A stretch of 64,000 nucleotides of DNA from Niallia sp. Man26 (GCF_022049065.2 NZ_CP095743.1:2805001-2869000); one strand, 5' to 3'; positions 42,460 through 51,432 are shown, counted from the first letter of the stretch. Numbers and translations: made by a program. The notes: generated by a model from the sequence alone, not told the origin.

Positions 42460-42490
42460 TCAAAAGTCACTCATGATGAAGTGATTTTTT
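42460..42490. terminator. Terminator-like hairpin between the GNAT gene and a small plus-strand gene
   Basis: AAAGTCACT and AGTGATTTT form a nine-pair stem with one G-U, followed by T on the plus strand and a U-rich end on the minus strand. The transcript it ends is not clear. Confidence 0.4.
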
Positions 42491-42546
42491 ATTTTGAATA
42501 AGCCAAGCAGTACAGCACATAATCTAAACGGGAAGGAGTGACGCAA

Positions 42547-42789
42547 TTGGCTAAAAAAAAGGAACAGGTATTTCTTGTTGTTGTAATAGAAGGGTCTGTG
42601 ATTAAAAGAATTATGATTCTCGATATAATAGTCGGTTCTGGCATTTATTATGCCTTGCAATGGATGTGTTCGAGTATAATCATCAGCATGATTGGCAGTA
42701 TGGTTGGTACAGAAGGAATTAAAAAGGTGCAGAAGCAGCGAAAGAATCCTGATGTAAAGCTAGTACGAGTTTTAAAAACAGCGAAATAG
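42547..42789 (+). CDS. Small membrane protein of unknown function
   Basis: The 80-residue product has hydrophobic stretches at about 8-35 and 38-55 followed by a basic tail (KKVQKQRKNPDVKLVRVLK). The TTG at 42547 lies 8 nt after AAGGAG; a GTG at 42538 overlaps that site. No family is recognised. Confidence 0.55.
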   Translation: MAKKKEQVFLVVVIEGSVIKRIMILDIIVGSGIYYALQWMCSSIIISMIGSMVGTEGIKKVQKQRKNPDVKLVRVLKTAK

Positions 42790-42917
42790 ACTTCGATCGC
42801 CCCCCTGAACAATATTCCTCGTTATTTATGAGGTTCCCCTTTTAAGAATCGGACATGTTTCCTTAATCCCCAGACGGCATATAGTAACCTATAACGACTG
42901 CAAGGAGATGATTAATT

Positions 42918-43361
42918 GTGCATTTATACTATGACTATGCATCATTTCAACAGCGTAGCAAAGAGCTCGCCGCAAAAATTGCAAAGGCAATAGATGAGGA
43001 GTATGCCGCTATTCACTGTTACAAACAATTAGAATCATTAGCACCAACTAAACGAGAAAGAAAGATAATTAACGAGATACGCAGAGACGAAATCAACCAT
43101 TATAATATGTTCTCCTATATTTACACCGAGCTCACTGGTCAAAAGCACTCAGCTGCCATTACAGAAGCCTGCCCGCAAAATTATCATGCAGGAGTTAATT
43201 CTGCCTTTGTAGACGAACAAGAAGCTGTCGATTTTTATTTAGAAATCTCTGACAGCACAAATAATAATTTTATTAAAGAATCATTTAAAAGGGCAGCGAT
43301 GGATGAACAAAACCATGCTGTTTGGTTTTTGTATTTCTTGACAGCCTTATCCAAAAGATAA
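42918..43361 (+). CDS. Ferritin-like (rubrerythrin-type) protein, YhjR-like
   Basis: The 147-residue protein has the four-helix carboxylate pattern of ferritin-like proteins: EEYAAIHCYKQLE (about 27-39), RRDEINHYNMF, DEQEAVDFYLE and MDEQNHAVWFL, supplying Glu and His for a diiron site. It lacks the C-terminal rubredoxin domain of true rubrerythrins. The GTG start lies 10 nt after AAGGAG. YhjR of B. subtilis is similar in length and is associated with sporulation; the link is by resemblance only. Confidence 0.7.
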   Translation: MHLYYDYASFQQRSKELAAKIAKAIDEEYAAIHCYKQLESLAPTKRERKIINEIRRDEINHYNMFSYIYTELTGQKHSAAITEACPQNYHAGVNSAFVDEQEAVDFYLEISDSTNNNFIKESFKRAAMDEQNHAVWFLYFLTALSKR

Positions 43362-43389
43362 AAAAAGCACCCGATGGATGCTTTTTTTT
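43361..43389. terminator. Bidirectional terminator between the ferritin-like and permease genes
   Basis: AAAAAAGCA and TGCTTTTTT arms flank a short loop, giving U tracts on both strands at this convergent junction. Confidence 0.7.
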
Positions 43390-43395
43390 ATGAAA

Positions 43396-44652
43396 CTATT
43401 TTTTCACAGTTATTGGGGAAAAACTGCCGGAAACCTTCATCTTTTTATGCTTCTTATCATTTTCTAAAGTGTAAATTGACATAATTGTAATAACCAGTAC
43501 AACAACACTTAAAATATAATATGTATTTTGGTAGCCGATAGTGGAGTACATACCTCCTGCCACACTGGAAAAAACCATAATGGAAATTTGCTTCGCAAAA
43601 TTAAATGCTAGTAAATATACGGTAGCTGATAGTCTAATATCAAATACACCTGTTATATATTTAAAAATGGAAATTAACAATAATGGCATTTCAACAGCTG
43701 CAATTAAGCGCACAATCGATAGGGAAATAGGACCGATTGCAACAGCACTGCCAAAAATACGAATGAATGTTAATGCACCGAACAAGAGCAAACCATTTTT
43801 CGCACCAATCTTATTGATAAGAATCGGCATAAAAACCATGATGATTGCTTCAAGACCAATCTGCAGTGAAACAAGCTTGCTGAATACATTTGTTCCTTCA
43901 GCAGGTGTAGTAAAAAATTGCTTATAATAATTCGGAAACTGCTGGTCAAATACATCATACATGCATGCAGTACCGATGATGAAAAGCCCCAGCATCCAAA
44001 AGTTCCTTAGCTTAAATACAGAGAAAATGACTTCCTTCGTCAACGGCTCTGCCGCAGATTCCTTTGCTGCAAAAGATGCTGTTTTGTCGATCTTCGCCGT
44101 ATACAAAAGAATACTAAGAACAATTCCTGATAAGGATGCCACCCAAAAGATGCTGAAAGGATGTGCAATGAAAAGAAGCCCTGAGACGAAGGTAGCCGTT
44201 GCTCCAGCAACAGAACCAAACAGACGAGCACGTCCATATTCAAACTTATTAGCCCTGCTAGCCCTTTCTATGTATGATTCTATTACACCAACTCCGCCAT
44301 ATAATACAGAACTTAAATAAACGCTGCCAAGAAGTGCACCGGCAATTATATTTAAGTCTAATAAAGAAATAAATACATAACTGAAAAACGGACCCATAAA
44401 AATGGCTGCACCTGCCACTGTAGCAAACAAATGCTTTTTGAACACAAGCTTGTCCGACAAGATTCCAAAGAACGGCTGATACAGGAGTGCAACTAATGAC
44501 ATGGCAGAAAACACATAGCCAGATTCTGTAGCAGATAAACCTGCCTGCTCCTCAAGCCATATTGGTAAAAATGTAAAAACAGTCGCCCAAATAAAAAAGT
44601 AAAAGAAAAAGAGTCCACCGAAGTTCCAAAAGCTCTTTTGAGTTTGTATCAT
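43396..44652 (-). CDS. LacY-family oligosaccharide:H+ symporter (MFS)
   Basis: The 418-residue protein has about 12 membrane helices and opens with FWNFGGLFFFYFFIWATVFTFLPIWL, typical of the LacY/CscB/RafB group. Residues matching the LacY sugar site are visible: the Glu in YIERASRANKFEYGRAR (LacY Glu126 position) and the Arg of GRAR (Arg144 position). No glycosidase or kinase lies nearby, so the substrate is not known. It is expressed from a consensus promoter with two palindromic operators upstream, implying control by an unlinked repressor. Confidence 0.8.
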   Translation of the reverse strand: MIQTQKSFWNFGGLFFFYFFIWATVFTFLPIWLEEQAGLSATESGYVFSAMSLVALLYQPFFGILSDKLVFKKHLFATVAGAAIFMGPFFSYVFISLLDLNIIAGALLGSVYLSSVLYGGVGVIESYIERASRANKFEYGRARLFGSVAGATATFVSGLLFIAHPFSIFWVASLSGIVLSILLYTAKIDKTASFAAKESAAEPLTKEVIFSVFKLRNFWMLGLFIIGTACMYDVFDQQFPNYYKQFFTTPAEGTNVFSKLVSLQIGLEAIIMVFMPILINKIGAKNGLLLFGALTFIRIFGSAVAIGPISLSIVRLIAAVEMPLLLISIFKYITGVFDIRLSATVYLLAFNFAKQISIMVFSSVAGGMYSTIGYQNTYYILSVVVLVITIMSIYTLENDKKHKKMKVSGSFSPITVKK

Positions 44653-44798
44653 TTTTTTAACACTCCCATTTTTGTAAAACTATTAAATTATATACCTTTT
44701 CATAATAAGATAGACTTACACTGTGATTGCTAACATCTAAAAGTGTTCAAGCAATGTATTATTGAGCTTTTAATTATGAAAGGGCTTACTTTCTGAAG

Positions 44799-44827
44799 AT
44801 TATAGTACTAGTACGTACAATTGTCAA
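44799..44827 (-). promoter_or_regulatory. Consensus sigma-A promoter of the LacY-type permease
   Basis: On the minus strand TTGACA (44822-44827) and TATAAT (44799-44804), both perfect, are 17 nt apart. One operator copy fills the spacer. Confidence 0.88.
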
Positions 44828-44852
44828 ATTAAAATACATCTAGTACGTACTA
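44803..44852. promoter_or_regulatory. Twin palindromic operators CTAGTACGTAC
   Basis: CTAGTACGTAC occurs at 44808-44818 and 44840-44850, 32 bp apart (about three helical turns). The upstream copy extends to the full palindrome TAGTACGTACTA. One copy lies between -35 and -10, the other just upstream of -35, as expected for a repressor of TetR type or similar. Confidence 0.65.
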
Positions 44853-45008
44853 ATTTATTTAATTTTTATATGAATATTTTCATACATTTACCTACAAATT
44901 GCCTATGTTTAAATTTACCATTTTGTCTAGTTTTGTCGAAAGTATAGTCAAATAGAATCTATTTTAATAAAATGGTTTTTGTATTAGAGATATGAGGGGG
45001 AAAAAGTT

Positions 45009-45641
45009 TTGAAAAAGTTTTTTAAATTTGGTTGTTTAGGAATTATTGCACTTATTGTCCTAATTATTATCTTGGTAGTTGCATTTAGTGGTAATGACGA
45101 TAATGTATCTACTAAATCAAAGTCTGGTAGTTCAGAACAGGCATCTAGCGAAGAAAATACTAAGGAGTCTAAAGTAGGAACACGCTCCAATCCAGTAAAA
45201 CTAAACGAAGTTGCTACTATTGAAACTTCAACATATGATGATGAATCAAATAGCTATAATACTACAATTGATTTATCTGTCGAAAAGGTTATTCGTGGTG
45301 AAGAAGCACAGAGTCAACTAAAGAAAATGAATGAGTTTAACGAAGATGCTCCAGAAGGTTATGAATGGGTGCTTGTTGATGCTAAAGTGAAAGTAGCTGA
45401 TTCTGAGACAGAGGACTATCCTTTTTCAATTGACGGCATAATGTACTTTGATTTTGTAAGTGAAAGCGGAGATATTTATAGCGGTGATATAGTAGGTACT
45501 ACAGAACCTGATTTTTCTTTTGAAATGTATAAAGGAAATGAAAAACAAGGTTACATCGCTGGTCTTGTTAAAACTGGAGAAAAAGCAACTCTCCAATACG
45601 ACCCAATGGTAAGCAGTTCTGTATTCTTCAATTTACAATAA
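45009..45641 (+). CDS. Membrane-anchored DUF4352-like extracellular protein
   Basis: The 210-residue product has a short basic N-terminus, one strong membrane helix (about 9-27), a Ser/Lys/Glu-rich linker (about 29-57) and a beta-rich outer domain (about 58-210) with the GTRSNPVKLNEV to GYEWVLVDAKVKV pattern seen in DUF4352 proteins. It is probably an uncleaved N-terminal anchor with the domain outside. TTG at 45009 lies 8 nt after GAGGGGG. Base composition is more AT-rich than its neighbours, and the gene stands alone, which hints at acquisition. Confidence 0.65.
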   Translation: MKKFFKFGCLGIIALIVLIIILVVAFSGNDDNVSTKSKSGSSEQASSEENTKESKVGTRSNPVKLNEVATIETSTYDDESNSYNTTIDLSVEKVIRGEEAQSQLKKMNEFNEDAPEGYEWVLVDAKVKVADSETEDYPFSIDGIMYFDFVSESGDIYSGDIVGTTEPDFSFEMYKGNEKQGYIAGLVKTGEKATLQYDPMVSSSVFFNLQ

Positions 45642-45651
45642 ATAACCAAGC

Positions 45652-45680
45652 AGCCCCTCTCAAACGAGAGGGGCTTTTAA
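45652..45680 (+). terminator. Terminator of the DUF4352-like gene
   Basis: A 10-bp perfect stem (45652-45661 with 45666-45675) with a 4-nt loop is followed by TTT. Confidence 0.85.
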
Positions 45681-45884
45681 TCTATACTTTACTACCTCTT
45701 TAGATAGTCGTTAATCACAGAAAGGAGAAAAGAGATAACAAAATCCTAAAGCATAGTTATTATAGAAAGATTTTATAGCCTACTTTAGGATATAAATCAT
45801 TAAAATTGCATAGATGCTTCATAAGAAACTTTATCTTTTTTTAAAACTAAAATCACCATAAAAAAGAAATTAGAGTTTATAACA

Positions 45885-45920
45885 AAAAACCACTTACGAA
45901 AGAATTCATAAGTGGTTTTT
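45885..45920 (-). terminator. Terminator after tRNA-Arg
   Basis: AAAAACCACTTA (45885-45896) pairs with TAAGTGGTTTTT (45909-45920), a 12-bp stem just downstream of the tRNA on the minus strand. Confidence 0.8.
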
Positions 45921-45927
45921 GTTAGGA

Positions 45928-46001
45928 CGTCCCAGGAGAGATTCGAACTCCCGACCGTACGCTTAGAAGGCGTATGCTCTATCCGGCTGAGCTACTGGGA
46001 C
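45928..46001 (-). tRNA. tRNA-Arg (anticodon UCU)
   Basis: The 74-nt cloverleaf has a 7-bp acceptor stem GTCCCAG/CTGGGAC, a D-arm with AGCTCAG, an anticodon stem TACGC/GCGTA with loop CTTCTAA (anticodon TCT) and a T-arm with GTTCGAATC. CCA is not encoded. It reads AGA codons. Confidence 0.95.
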
Positions 46002-46136
46002 ATGGCTTTGAATATTTATTTAACGTCCTCATCAGGACAATATTTATTATATGTTCTAGGCGAAATAAAGTCAACATGTTTTTGAAAGTTTTTTTCCTGA
46101 AGAGGAAAATTATCTTTTTTCCTCTTCAGGAAGTTT

Positions 46137-46646
46137 TTACAGTGGGAACTCTGCTGTTAATTCAGAGAGCAGCCCTGAATTAAAATCGTATACTTCTGTT
46201 TTTAATGATTTATCTTCGACTGTGAGAATGACATATGTCTTTTCCATTCTTCCTCTTGGAAGACGAAGACTGCCTGGATTGATGAAGAGGACATCTTCAA
46301 TCATTTCCATGCCAAGGTAGTGGCTGTGGCCGAAGCAGGCAATTTGCGCGCCAACCTCTTTTGCTCTGTACAGCAATCTGCTGACAGATGATTTCACGCC
46401 ATAGAGGTGGCCGTGAACCATTAAAAGTTTTTTTCCGTTCACTTCTTGTATTGTTTCTTCTGGATATTTTGCGTAATAATCGCAGTTTCCTTGAACTACG
46501 ACATAGCCAGCGATGGCTTGGTCATCAGCTGGGAGCTCTGAGTCTCCGCAATGGAGAAACAGATCTGCTTCATCCTTATGCCTTTCCTTTAATTGCTGAA
46601 GCTCGTCCACAAGTCCATGGCTGTCACTGACGATTAGAACCTTCAT
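46137..46646 (-). CDS. ysnB: YfcE-type metallophosphoesterase YsnB
   Basis: The 169-residue protein is a small calcineurin-like phosphoesterase with the metal motifs SDSHG (7-11), HCGDSE, GNCD, HGH and FGHSH. The physiological phosphodiester substrate is not known. It follows ysnA after 15 nt in the B. subtilis order, and the ATG has AAGGAG upstream. Confidence 0.88.
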   Translation of the reverse strand: MKVLIVSDSHGLVDELQQLKERHKDEADLFLHCGDSELPADDQAIAGYVVVQGNCDYYAKYPEETIQEVNGKKLLMVHGHLYGVKSSVSRLLYRAKEVGAQIACFGHSHYLGMEMIEDVLFINPGSLRLPRGRMEKTYVILTVEDKSLKTEVYDFNSGLLSELTAEFPL

Positions 46647-46661
46647 TGTCCATTCCTCTCC

Positions 46662-47255
46662 TTAAAGAACATCTGACAGCTGTTCTTTTAGTTTTTTCAG
46701 TGCATTCGCTCTGTGGCTGATGCTGTTTTTCTTTTCTGGCGGCAATTCAGCCATTGCTTTCCCTTCTTCTTTTACAAAGAAAATTGGATCATAGCCAAAG
46801 CCGTATTCTCCTCTTTTTTCCTCTAAAATAACGCCTTCGCAAGTTCCTGTGAAGGTTTGTGTTCTGTTTTCCGGATTAGCAATAGCTAAGGTACAGCAAA
46901 AGCGTGCTGTTCGCTTTTCATGCGGAACTCCTTCTAATTCTCTTAGAACTTTATCCATATTTGCCTGGTCATTTTTCTGCTCCCCTGCATAGCGAGCAGA
47001 ATAGACACCTGGTCTGCCTTCTAATGCATCAACCATCAATCCGGAATCATCGGAAATAACGACCTTTCCTAACAGCTTAGACACTGTCTCTGCCTTTAAT
47101 ACCGCATTTTCCTCGAATGTAGTGCCTGTTTCTTCTACATCGTCTATTTCTGGGTAATCAAGCAATGTTTTGACAGAGTAGCCTAGTGGTTCAAACATTT
47201 CCACAAATTCTTTCGCTTTGCCTCGGTTTTTTGTTGCGATAATAACTTCTTTCAT
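46662..47255 (-). CDS. ysnA: Non-canonical purine NTP pyrophosphatase (dITP/XTP), Ham1 family
   Basis: The enzyme hydrolyses dITP, ITP and XTP to monophosphates, cleaning the nucleotide pool. The 197-residue sequence has the start [13 protein letters not shown], the TGTTFEENA and [24 protein letters not shown] blocks and the GFGYDPIF and SHRANAL motifs. The symbol follows the B. subtilis neighbour order (RdgB in E. coli). rph, which precedes it in B. subtilis, is absent. Confidence 0.93.
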   Translation of the reverse strand: MKEVIIATKNRGKAKEFVEMFEPLGYSVKTLLDYPEIDDVEETGTTFEENAVLKAETVSKLLGKVVISDDSGLMVDALEGRPGVYSARYAGEQKNDQANMDKVLRELEGVPHEKRTARFCCTLAIANPENRTQTFTGTCEGVILEEKRGEYGFGYDPIFFVKEEGKAMAELPPEKKNSISHRANALKKLKEQLSDVL

Positions 47256-47373
47256 TTTGCTCCCACTTCCTGCTGCGTTTTTTAATTATGTAACTCTTGA
47301 TTTTTCTTCTTACATTTTACTATCAAAAAATAGGACAGTCCAATCATATATGAAAAGTTCCTACAAACTAAAA

Positions 47374-47395
47374 AAGGCTGCATAAGCGCAGCCTT
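47374..47395 (-). terminator. Terminator of gerM
   Basis: AAGGCTGC (47374-47381) pairs with GCAGCCTT (47388-47395); the A tract before it gives U on the minus strand. Confidence 0.8.
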
Positions 47396-47399
47396 CTTA

Positions 47400-48464
47400 T
47401 TAGAAACTTCCAGTATTAACTTTTTCAGGACGAGACACTGGTTCTGTGAGGCTTTTTCCTTCCTCATTAACAAGGTCTTGTTCACCGTTCACCGTAATAG
47501 CGACACTTTCAATTCCTTCCTGTTCTGTCAGTGACAGCACTAAGGAATTTAACAGATCATCAGAAACAGTTTTTTCTTCTCCATCTGCGCTGTTATAAAT
47601 AGACTCATTGAAGTTTAATGTAACTTTTCCATCTGTGACAACAGGGTCATCCAACAGCGCTACATCTTGCTCCATAAATGTTGCCAAAGCAGATCCTGTT
47701 CCAGGGCCTTCCGCAAGCTCCCCTACTGCAGCAGCAATATTATTTTCTTCTGAATTGCTAACACGCTTTGTTACTGGAACATAGTAGTATTCGCCAGTCT
47801 CTCCGCCAACATAGTAAACCGTAAGCGGTTTTGTGTTTGTGATGTCGGCAACATCTTTCGTATCAATATTGATTCCGTCTGCTCTTGTCAAGGTACTTTG
47901 AAGCGGGGTTTTAGCTACAGGCATTTCTTTCAATTCTTTGCCATTAACTTGCAGTTTAACGGAATCAATTGTATCAAACTGAGTTAATGTCCATGTAACG
48001 GACTGCATAATTTTTGACTCATCACTTGCTTCGTAGTCATTAAACTCTTTTGAGAAATCAACTGTAGCAACTTTATCCTTAATATTAACACTAACACTTG
48101 TGCCAGCAGGAAGCACGCCTTGGAAGCCGTTTGGCAGCATTTCTGTGACAGGACCATCCTTCACTAAATACTCAAGGCTTTCCTTCGCAACACTGTTAGT
48201 TTTAGGGATATTTAAGGTTTGCGGAACAACAAATCCATCTTTATCGACTAAATAAAGCTCGATTGGCATGGAATCAGCTGCAGTTGCTTCTTCTCCAGCC
48301 TTGGCTGCCGTTTCCTCTGCCGCATTATCCGTATATGTAGTTTCTTGCGGCGGATCGACACTCTCTTTTCCACTATCTCCACCAAAAAGGCCACAGCCAG
48401 ATAGCATAACTGTTGATACGAATGCAGCAGACAAAATCGTTAGCTTTTTATTCTTAGACATCAT
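47400..48464 (-). CDS. gerM: GerM, sporulation lipoprotein with two GerMN domains
   Basis: GerM acts in engulfment and spore germination and helps localise the SpoIIIA-Q complex in B. subtilis. The 354-residue product has a lipoprotein signal with lipobox LSGC (Cys24), an acidic linker and two GerMN domains (about 60-195 and 205-335). Two adjacent ATG codons are possible starts behind AGGAGTG; the first is listed. Confidence 0.92.
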   Translation of the reverse strand: MMSKNKKLTILSAAFVSTVMLSGCGLFGGDSGKESVDPPQETTYTDNAAEETAAKAGEEATAADSMPIELYLVDKDGFVVPQTLNIPKTNSVAKESLEYLVKDGPVTEMLPNGFQGVLPAGTSVSVNIKDKVATVDFSKEFNDYEASDESKIMQSVTWTLTQFDTIDSVKLQVNGKELKEMPVAKTPLQSTLTRADGINIDTKDVADITNTKPLTVYYVGGETGEYYYVPVTKRVSNSEENNIAAAVGELAEGPGTGSALATFMEQDVALLDDPVVTDGKVTLNFNESIYNSADGEEKTVSDDLLNSLVLSLTEQEGIESVAITVNGEQDLVNEEGKSLTEPVSRPEKVNTGSF

Positions 48465-48552
48465 TAATCACTCCTAAGACAGTTTGTACTAATATGTATA
48501 CGAGCTATTTCTAAATTTAGACCGAGCTCTCCAAATTTTTTTTAATCCATAT

Positions 48553-48584
48553 AAAAAAGACTAAGCATAAGCTGCCTAGTCTTT
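48553..48584 (-). terminator. Terminator overlapping the racE stop codon
   Basis: AAAGACTA (48556-48563) pairs with TAGTCTTT (48577-48584), followed on the minus strand by a U run. Confidence 0.75.
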
Positions 48585-49380
48585 AGGAGAGTTTAATCGT
48601 CTCTACTGCTTCAATTTTCTGGTCGAGCCAATCTGATGCAATTCTTGCAAAGATATCGCTGGAACCTGTTGTATAAAACTCATGCTCGTTCTTTTCCTGG
48701 GGTGATGCCAGCTGTTCACTGTGAGCAAGAATTGTACTTACTTCCCGCGCTGTCTCAGCACCGGAGCTGATCACCTTAACCTTGTCCCCCATTTCCTCTC
48801 TTATCACTTTTTCTAAAAGAGGATAGTGTGTACAACCAAGAATCAGTGTGTCAATGTCACTGCCTTTAAAAGGAGCAAGCGTTTGTCTGACGATGCGTTT
48901 CGCTACCGGTCCATCGTACTCTCCGCTTTCCACAAGGGGAACGAATTTAGGGCATGCAAGACTTTCCGTGCGGACTTTTTTGTTTATTTGCTTAAGAGCC
49001 TTTTCATATGCTTTACTTTTCACCGTACCGATAGTTCCAATCATGCCTATATAATTGTTCCTCGTCACTTTAATCGCAGTTCTAGCTCCGGGAACAATCA
49101 CACCGATGACAGGAATGGACAGCTGCTCCTTTATTTCGTCAAGGGCAACAGCTGTTGCTGTATTACAGGCAATGACAAGCATCTTTATGTTTTTTTGCAA
49201 CAGAAATCTTGTCAATTCCCATGTGAATGCTTTTACTTCTTCTCCAGATCTTGGTCCATATGGACATCTTGCTGTATCACCTAAATAAATAATCTTTTCA
49301 TTTGGCAGCTGCCGCATGATTTCTTTTGCAACAGTCAAACCGCCAACTCCAGAATCTATAACACCTATTGGTCTATCCAA
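48583..49380 (-). CDS. racE: Glutamate racemase
   Basis: RacE supplies D-glutamate for peptidoglycan. The 265-residue protein has [13 protein letters not shown] at the start, the two catalytic cysteines in VIACNTATA and LGCTHYPLL, and [11 protein letters not shown] serves as the start behind GAGGCGG. It follows ysmB after 10 nt, the B. subtilis arrangement, so the two are likely one transcript. Confidence 0.95.
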   Translation of the reverse strand: MDRPIGVIDSGVGGLTVAKEIMRQLPNEKIIYLGDTARCPYGPRSGEEVKAFTWELTRFLLQKNIKMLVIACNTATAVALDEIKEQLSIPVIGVIVPGARTAIKVTRNNYIGMIGTIGTVKSKAYEKALKQINKKVRTESLACPKFVPLVESGEYDGPVAKRIVRQTLAPFKGSDIDTLILGCTHYPLLEKVIREEMGDKVKVISSGAETAREVSTILAHSEQLASPQEKNEHEFYTTGSSDIFARIASDWLDQKIEAVETIKLS

Positions 49381-49390
49381 ACTTACCGCC

Positions 49391-49849
49391 TCATTTTTCC
49401 CGCATTTCTTGATGTAGTCTAATAAAGTTGTCTTTCAAATGTCCAACTTCTTCTAATGAGTAATTACCCAACACTTCTTGTAAATACATTTGTCTTTTTT
49501 TGATTACTTCGTCAATCAGCCTTTTTCCTTCATCTAATAAATGGATGCGCACGACACGGCGGTCATTCGGGTCTTTGACACGCTGCACCAATTCGTTCTT
49601 TTCCATCCGATCTACTAAATCAGTCGTTGTGCTGAAGGCAAGATACATTTTATTAGATAATTCGCCGATTGTCATGTCCCCATCTTCAAAAAGCCATTGC
49701 AATGCAACAAATTGAGGCGGAGTAATCGTATAATTACTTAGGATTTCCCGACCCTTCTGCTTAATGATTCCAGAAATGTATCTCATATCTTTTTCAATGA
49801 TTGCTATCATATCTAAATACTCTTTTGAGTTTTTTTCTTCTACATTCAT
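49391..49849 (-). CDS. ysmB: MarR-family transcriptional regulator YsmB
   Basis: The 152-residue protein is a winged-helix MarR regulator: helix-turn-helix around [20 protein letters not shown] (about 64-83) and the wing with [15 protein letters not shown]. It probably dimerises and responds to an unknown ligand. The symbol rests on the position upstream of racE and on length. Confidence 0.88.
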   Translation of the reverse strand: MNVEEKNSKEYLDMIAIIEKDMRYISGIIKQKGREILSNYTITPPQFVALQWLFEDGDMTIGELSNKMYLAFSTTTDLVDRMEKNELVQRVKDPNDRRVVRIHLLDEGKRLIDEVIKKRQMYLQEVLGNYSLEEVGHLKDNFIRLHQEMREK

Positions 49850-50083
49850 TGCTACATCTCCTATTATCTGTCCAATTTATCTATCATCCTCATTACTTAA
49901 TAATAATTATAGTCTAGATTGGGCAAATCGTAAACGTATAGACTAAAATGCCTTTATATTGCTGTGACAACTAAAAAGAGGATTGAACAATACAAAATAT
50001 ATCTTTAAAAATGAATAATAAATAATTTTCTCTTATAGCCGAGATATCGAGTACCCTCCGCTCCACTCCGTTAAGGCCTTCAA

Positions 50084-50239
50084 TCATTTTATCCAACAGA
50101 AAAAAACCAAACTATTATGAGCAAGTTTCATTAGAATATCGCATAATAATTCCGGATTTGTTATTTTAAGTACTTTTGACACAGCTTCTTTTTGCAACTC
50201 ATTATGTATTCTTTCAGGTAAAACTTTGAAAGGTGACAT
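50084..50239 (-). pseudogene. 51-codon ORF remnant inside an inverted repeat near gerE
   Basis: The minus-strand frame from ATG at 50239 encodes MSPFKVLPERIHNELQKEAV and onward through SKVLKITNPELLCDILMKLA, then ends in an unnatural hydrophobic tail before TGA. The first 40 residues look like genuine helical protein, the end like a frameshift. No ribosome site is at proper distance. The start codon lies within the left arm of the repeat at 50228-50307. The origin is unknown; a truncated mobile gene is possible. Confidence 0.35.
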
Positions 50240-50307
50240 AAAAAGCCGTAAGTAATCCTTCCCATTGGTAGGATTCTTTTAGTCAGCTTTTTATAAAGTC
50301 ACCTTTC
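50228..50307. repeat. Nested inverted repeat downstream of gerE
   Basis: GAAAGGTGAC-ATAAAAAGC (50228-50246) pairs with GCTTTTTAT-AAA-GTCACCTTTC (50286-50307): 19 pairs with a 3-nt bulge. Inside, AATCCT (50254-50259) pairs with AGGATT (50270-50275). It ends seven bases from the gerE stop and can act as a terminator, but its length and nesting also resemble a MITE-like element. Confidence 0.6.
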
Positions 50308-50313
50308 GTTAGC

Positions 50314-50538
50314 TTATAGCTCTAGTTCTCCCATTCTTAGGAGTTCTACAACAGCCTGTGAACGCCCCTTAACGCCCAGCTTCTGCATCGCATTAGAAAT
50401 ATGGTTGCGAACTGTTTTTTCGCTGATGAACAAATCACTCGCGATTTCCTTGGTCGTTTTGTCTTGGACCAACAGTTCAAATACTTCTCTTTCCCTTTTT
50501 GTTAATAATGGCTTGTGAGTAAATTCATTCTCCTTCAA
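50314..50538 (-). CDS. gerE: GerE, late mother-cell sporulation regulator
   Basis: GerE is a LuxR-type DNA-binding protein that activates or represses sigma-K-dependent coat genes. The 74-residue sequence is nearly unchanged from the B. subtilis protein as remembered: LTKREREVFELLVQDKTTKEIA, then SEKTVRNHISNAMQKLGVKG. It is flanked by a coat-like cupin gene and lies 2 kb from the CotB-like cluster. Confidence 0.98.
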   Translation of the reverse strand: MKENEFTHKPLLTKREREVFELLVQDKTTKEIASDLFISEKTVRNHISNAMQKLGVKGRSQAVVELLRMGELEL

Positions 50539-50758
50539 GTAGTGTAACCCTCCTTGCCTTTGCCAGCTATGAACTATGGGATGGGTATATTTTATAGTCT
50601 GAATATATTATGTGGGGAAAAGCATTGGAGTGACTGTATATCCTTAAAATGGACGGCATTTTTTATCGTTTATACGCTTGATATACGCTTTCCCTTTAGT
50701 TCTGATTTTCCCTACAATTCGCAGGACAAGGCATTACTTTTCCAATCTATCGTGTCCT

Positions 50759-51394
50759 TTAATAACGGCCATTAGAATAATATGGCTGCTGCGTGCTGTA
50801 GGGATAATATCCGTGATTATAATAAGAAGTTTCATTATTTCGACTGTGCTGTGTTTGGACACATTCGTCTGTTGGTCCAATTACTATCGTTTCATTCTTT
50901 AATGGTGCAAGTATCTTTTTTAATTGGACTGGGTCGAGACAATACGTGTGAGCGAGCACTTCGACTGGTGTTTTTGTAAGGATATCAGAACCAAATATAT
51001 ATTCAGGGTACGGAGCGTCAAAGATGGCAAGCAGATGAGTTCTATCTTCAGAGGCTATTTCCCAATGCCACCAGCCTTGGGGTATGTTGGCTACTTGACC
51101 TGGTTTAATGGGAATATTGGATACTTTATTGGTAAATGGATTGATAAGTGAGACAACTGCAGATCCAGATATACAGTAGACAAGTTCTGCAGCGTTCTGA
51201 TGGTAATGAGGTTCGACAACTTTTTTGCTGCTCAAGTAAATATCTAATAAAGAAACCTCACCGAGAGTGTTTAACACATCCCTGCCTAGTCGGTTAATAT
51301 AATTATCAGCATTTCGAGTGTTTAGACGATTCCTATTAACGTCAGAAAAATAGCTGATATTAGGCTTTGTATAGTCCATATAGGAGGTTGGCAT
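50759..51394 (-). CDS. Cupin protein with Tyr-rich tail, probable spore-coat component
   Basis: The 211-residue protein has one cupin domain: motif 1 HYHQNAAELVYCISG (about 63-77) and motif 2 PQGWWHWEIA (about 105-114), giving a His/Glu metal site. The last 25 residues are rich in Tyr, Asn, Gln and Pro (NHGYYPYSTQQPYYSNGRY), as in cross-linked coat proteins. A sigma-K-type promoter lies upstream and gerE is the neighbour. No signal peptide is present, as usual for coat proteins. The catalytic reaction is unknown; oxalate decarboxylase-like activity cannot be assumed from a single cupin. Confidence 0.65.
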   Translation of the reverse strand: MPTSYMDYTKPNISYFSDVNRNRLNTRNADNYINRLGRDVLNTLGEVSLLDIYLSSKKVVEPHYHQNAAELVYCISGSAVVSLINPFTNKVSNIPIKPGQVANIPQGWWHWEIASEDRTHLLAIFDAPYPEYIFGSDILTKTPVEVLAHTYCLDPVQLKKILAPLKNETIVIGPTDECVQTQHSRNNETSYYNHGYYPYSTQQPYYSNGRY

Positions 51395-51432
51395 CGCATA
51401 CAGTCCCCATTTCTTGTTAAAGTGCTACAACG

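Noticed and set aside
47282..47485. Minus-strand 67-codon ORF between gerM and ysnA
   Set aside because: It overlaps the end of gerM and its terminator and does not resemble RNase PH.
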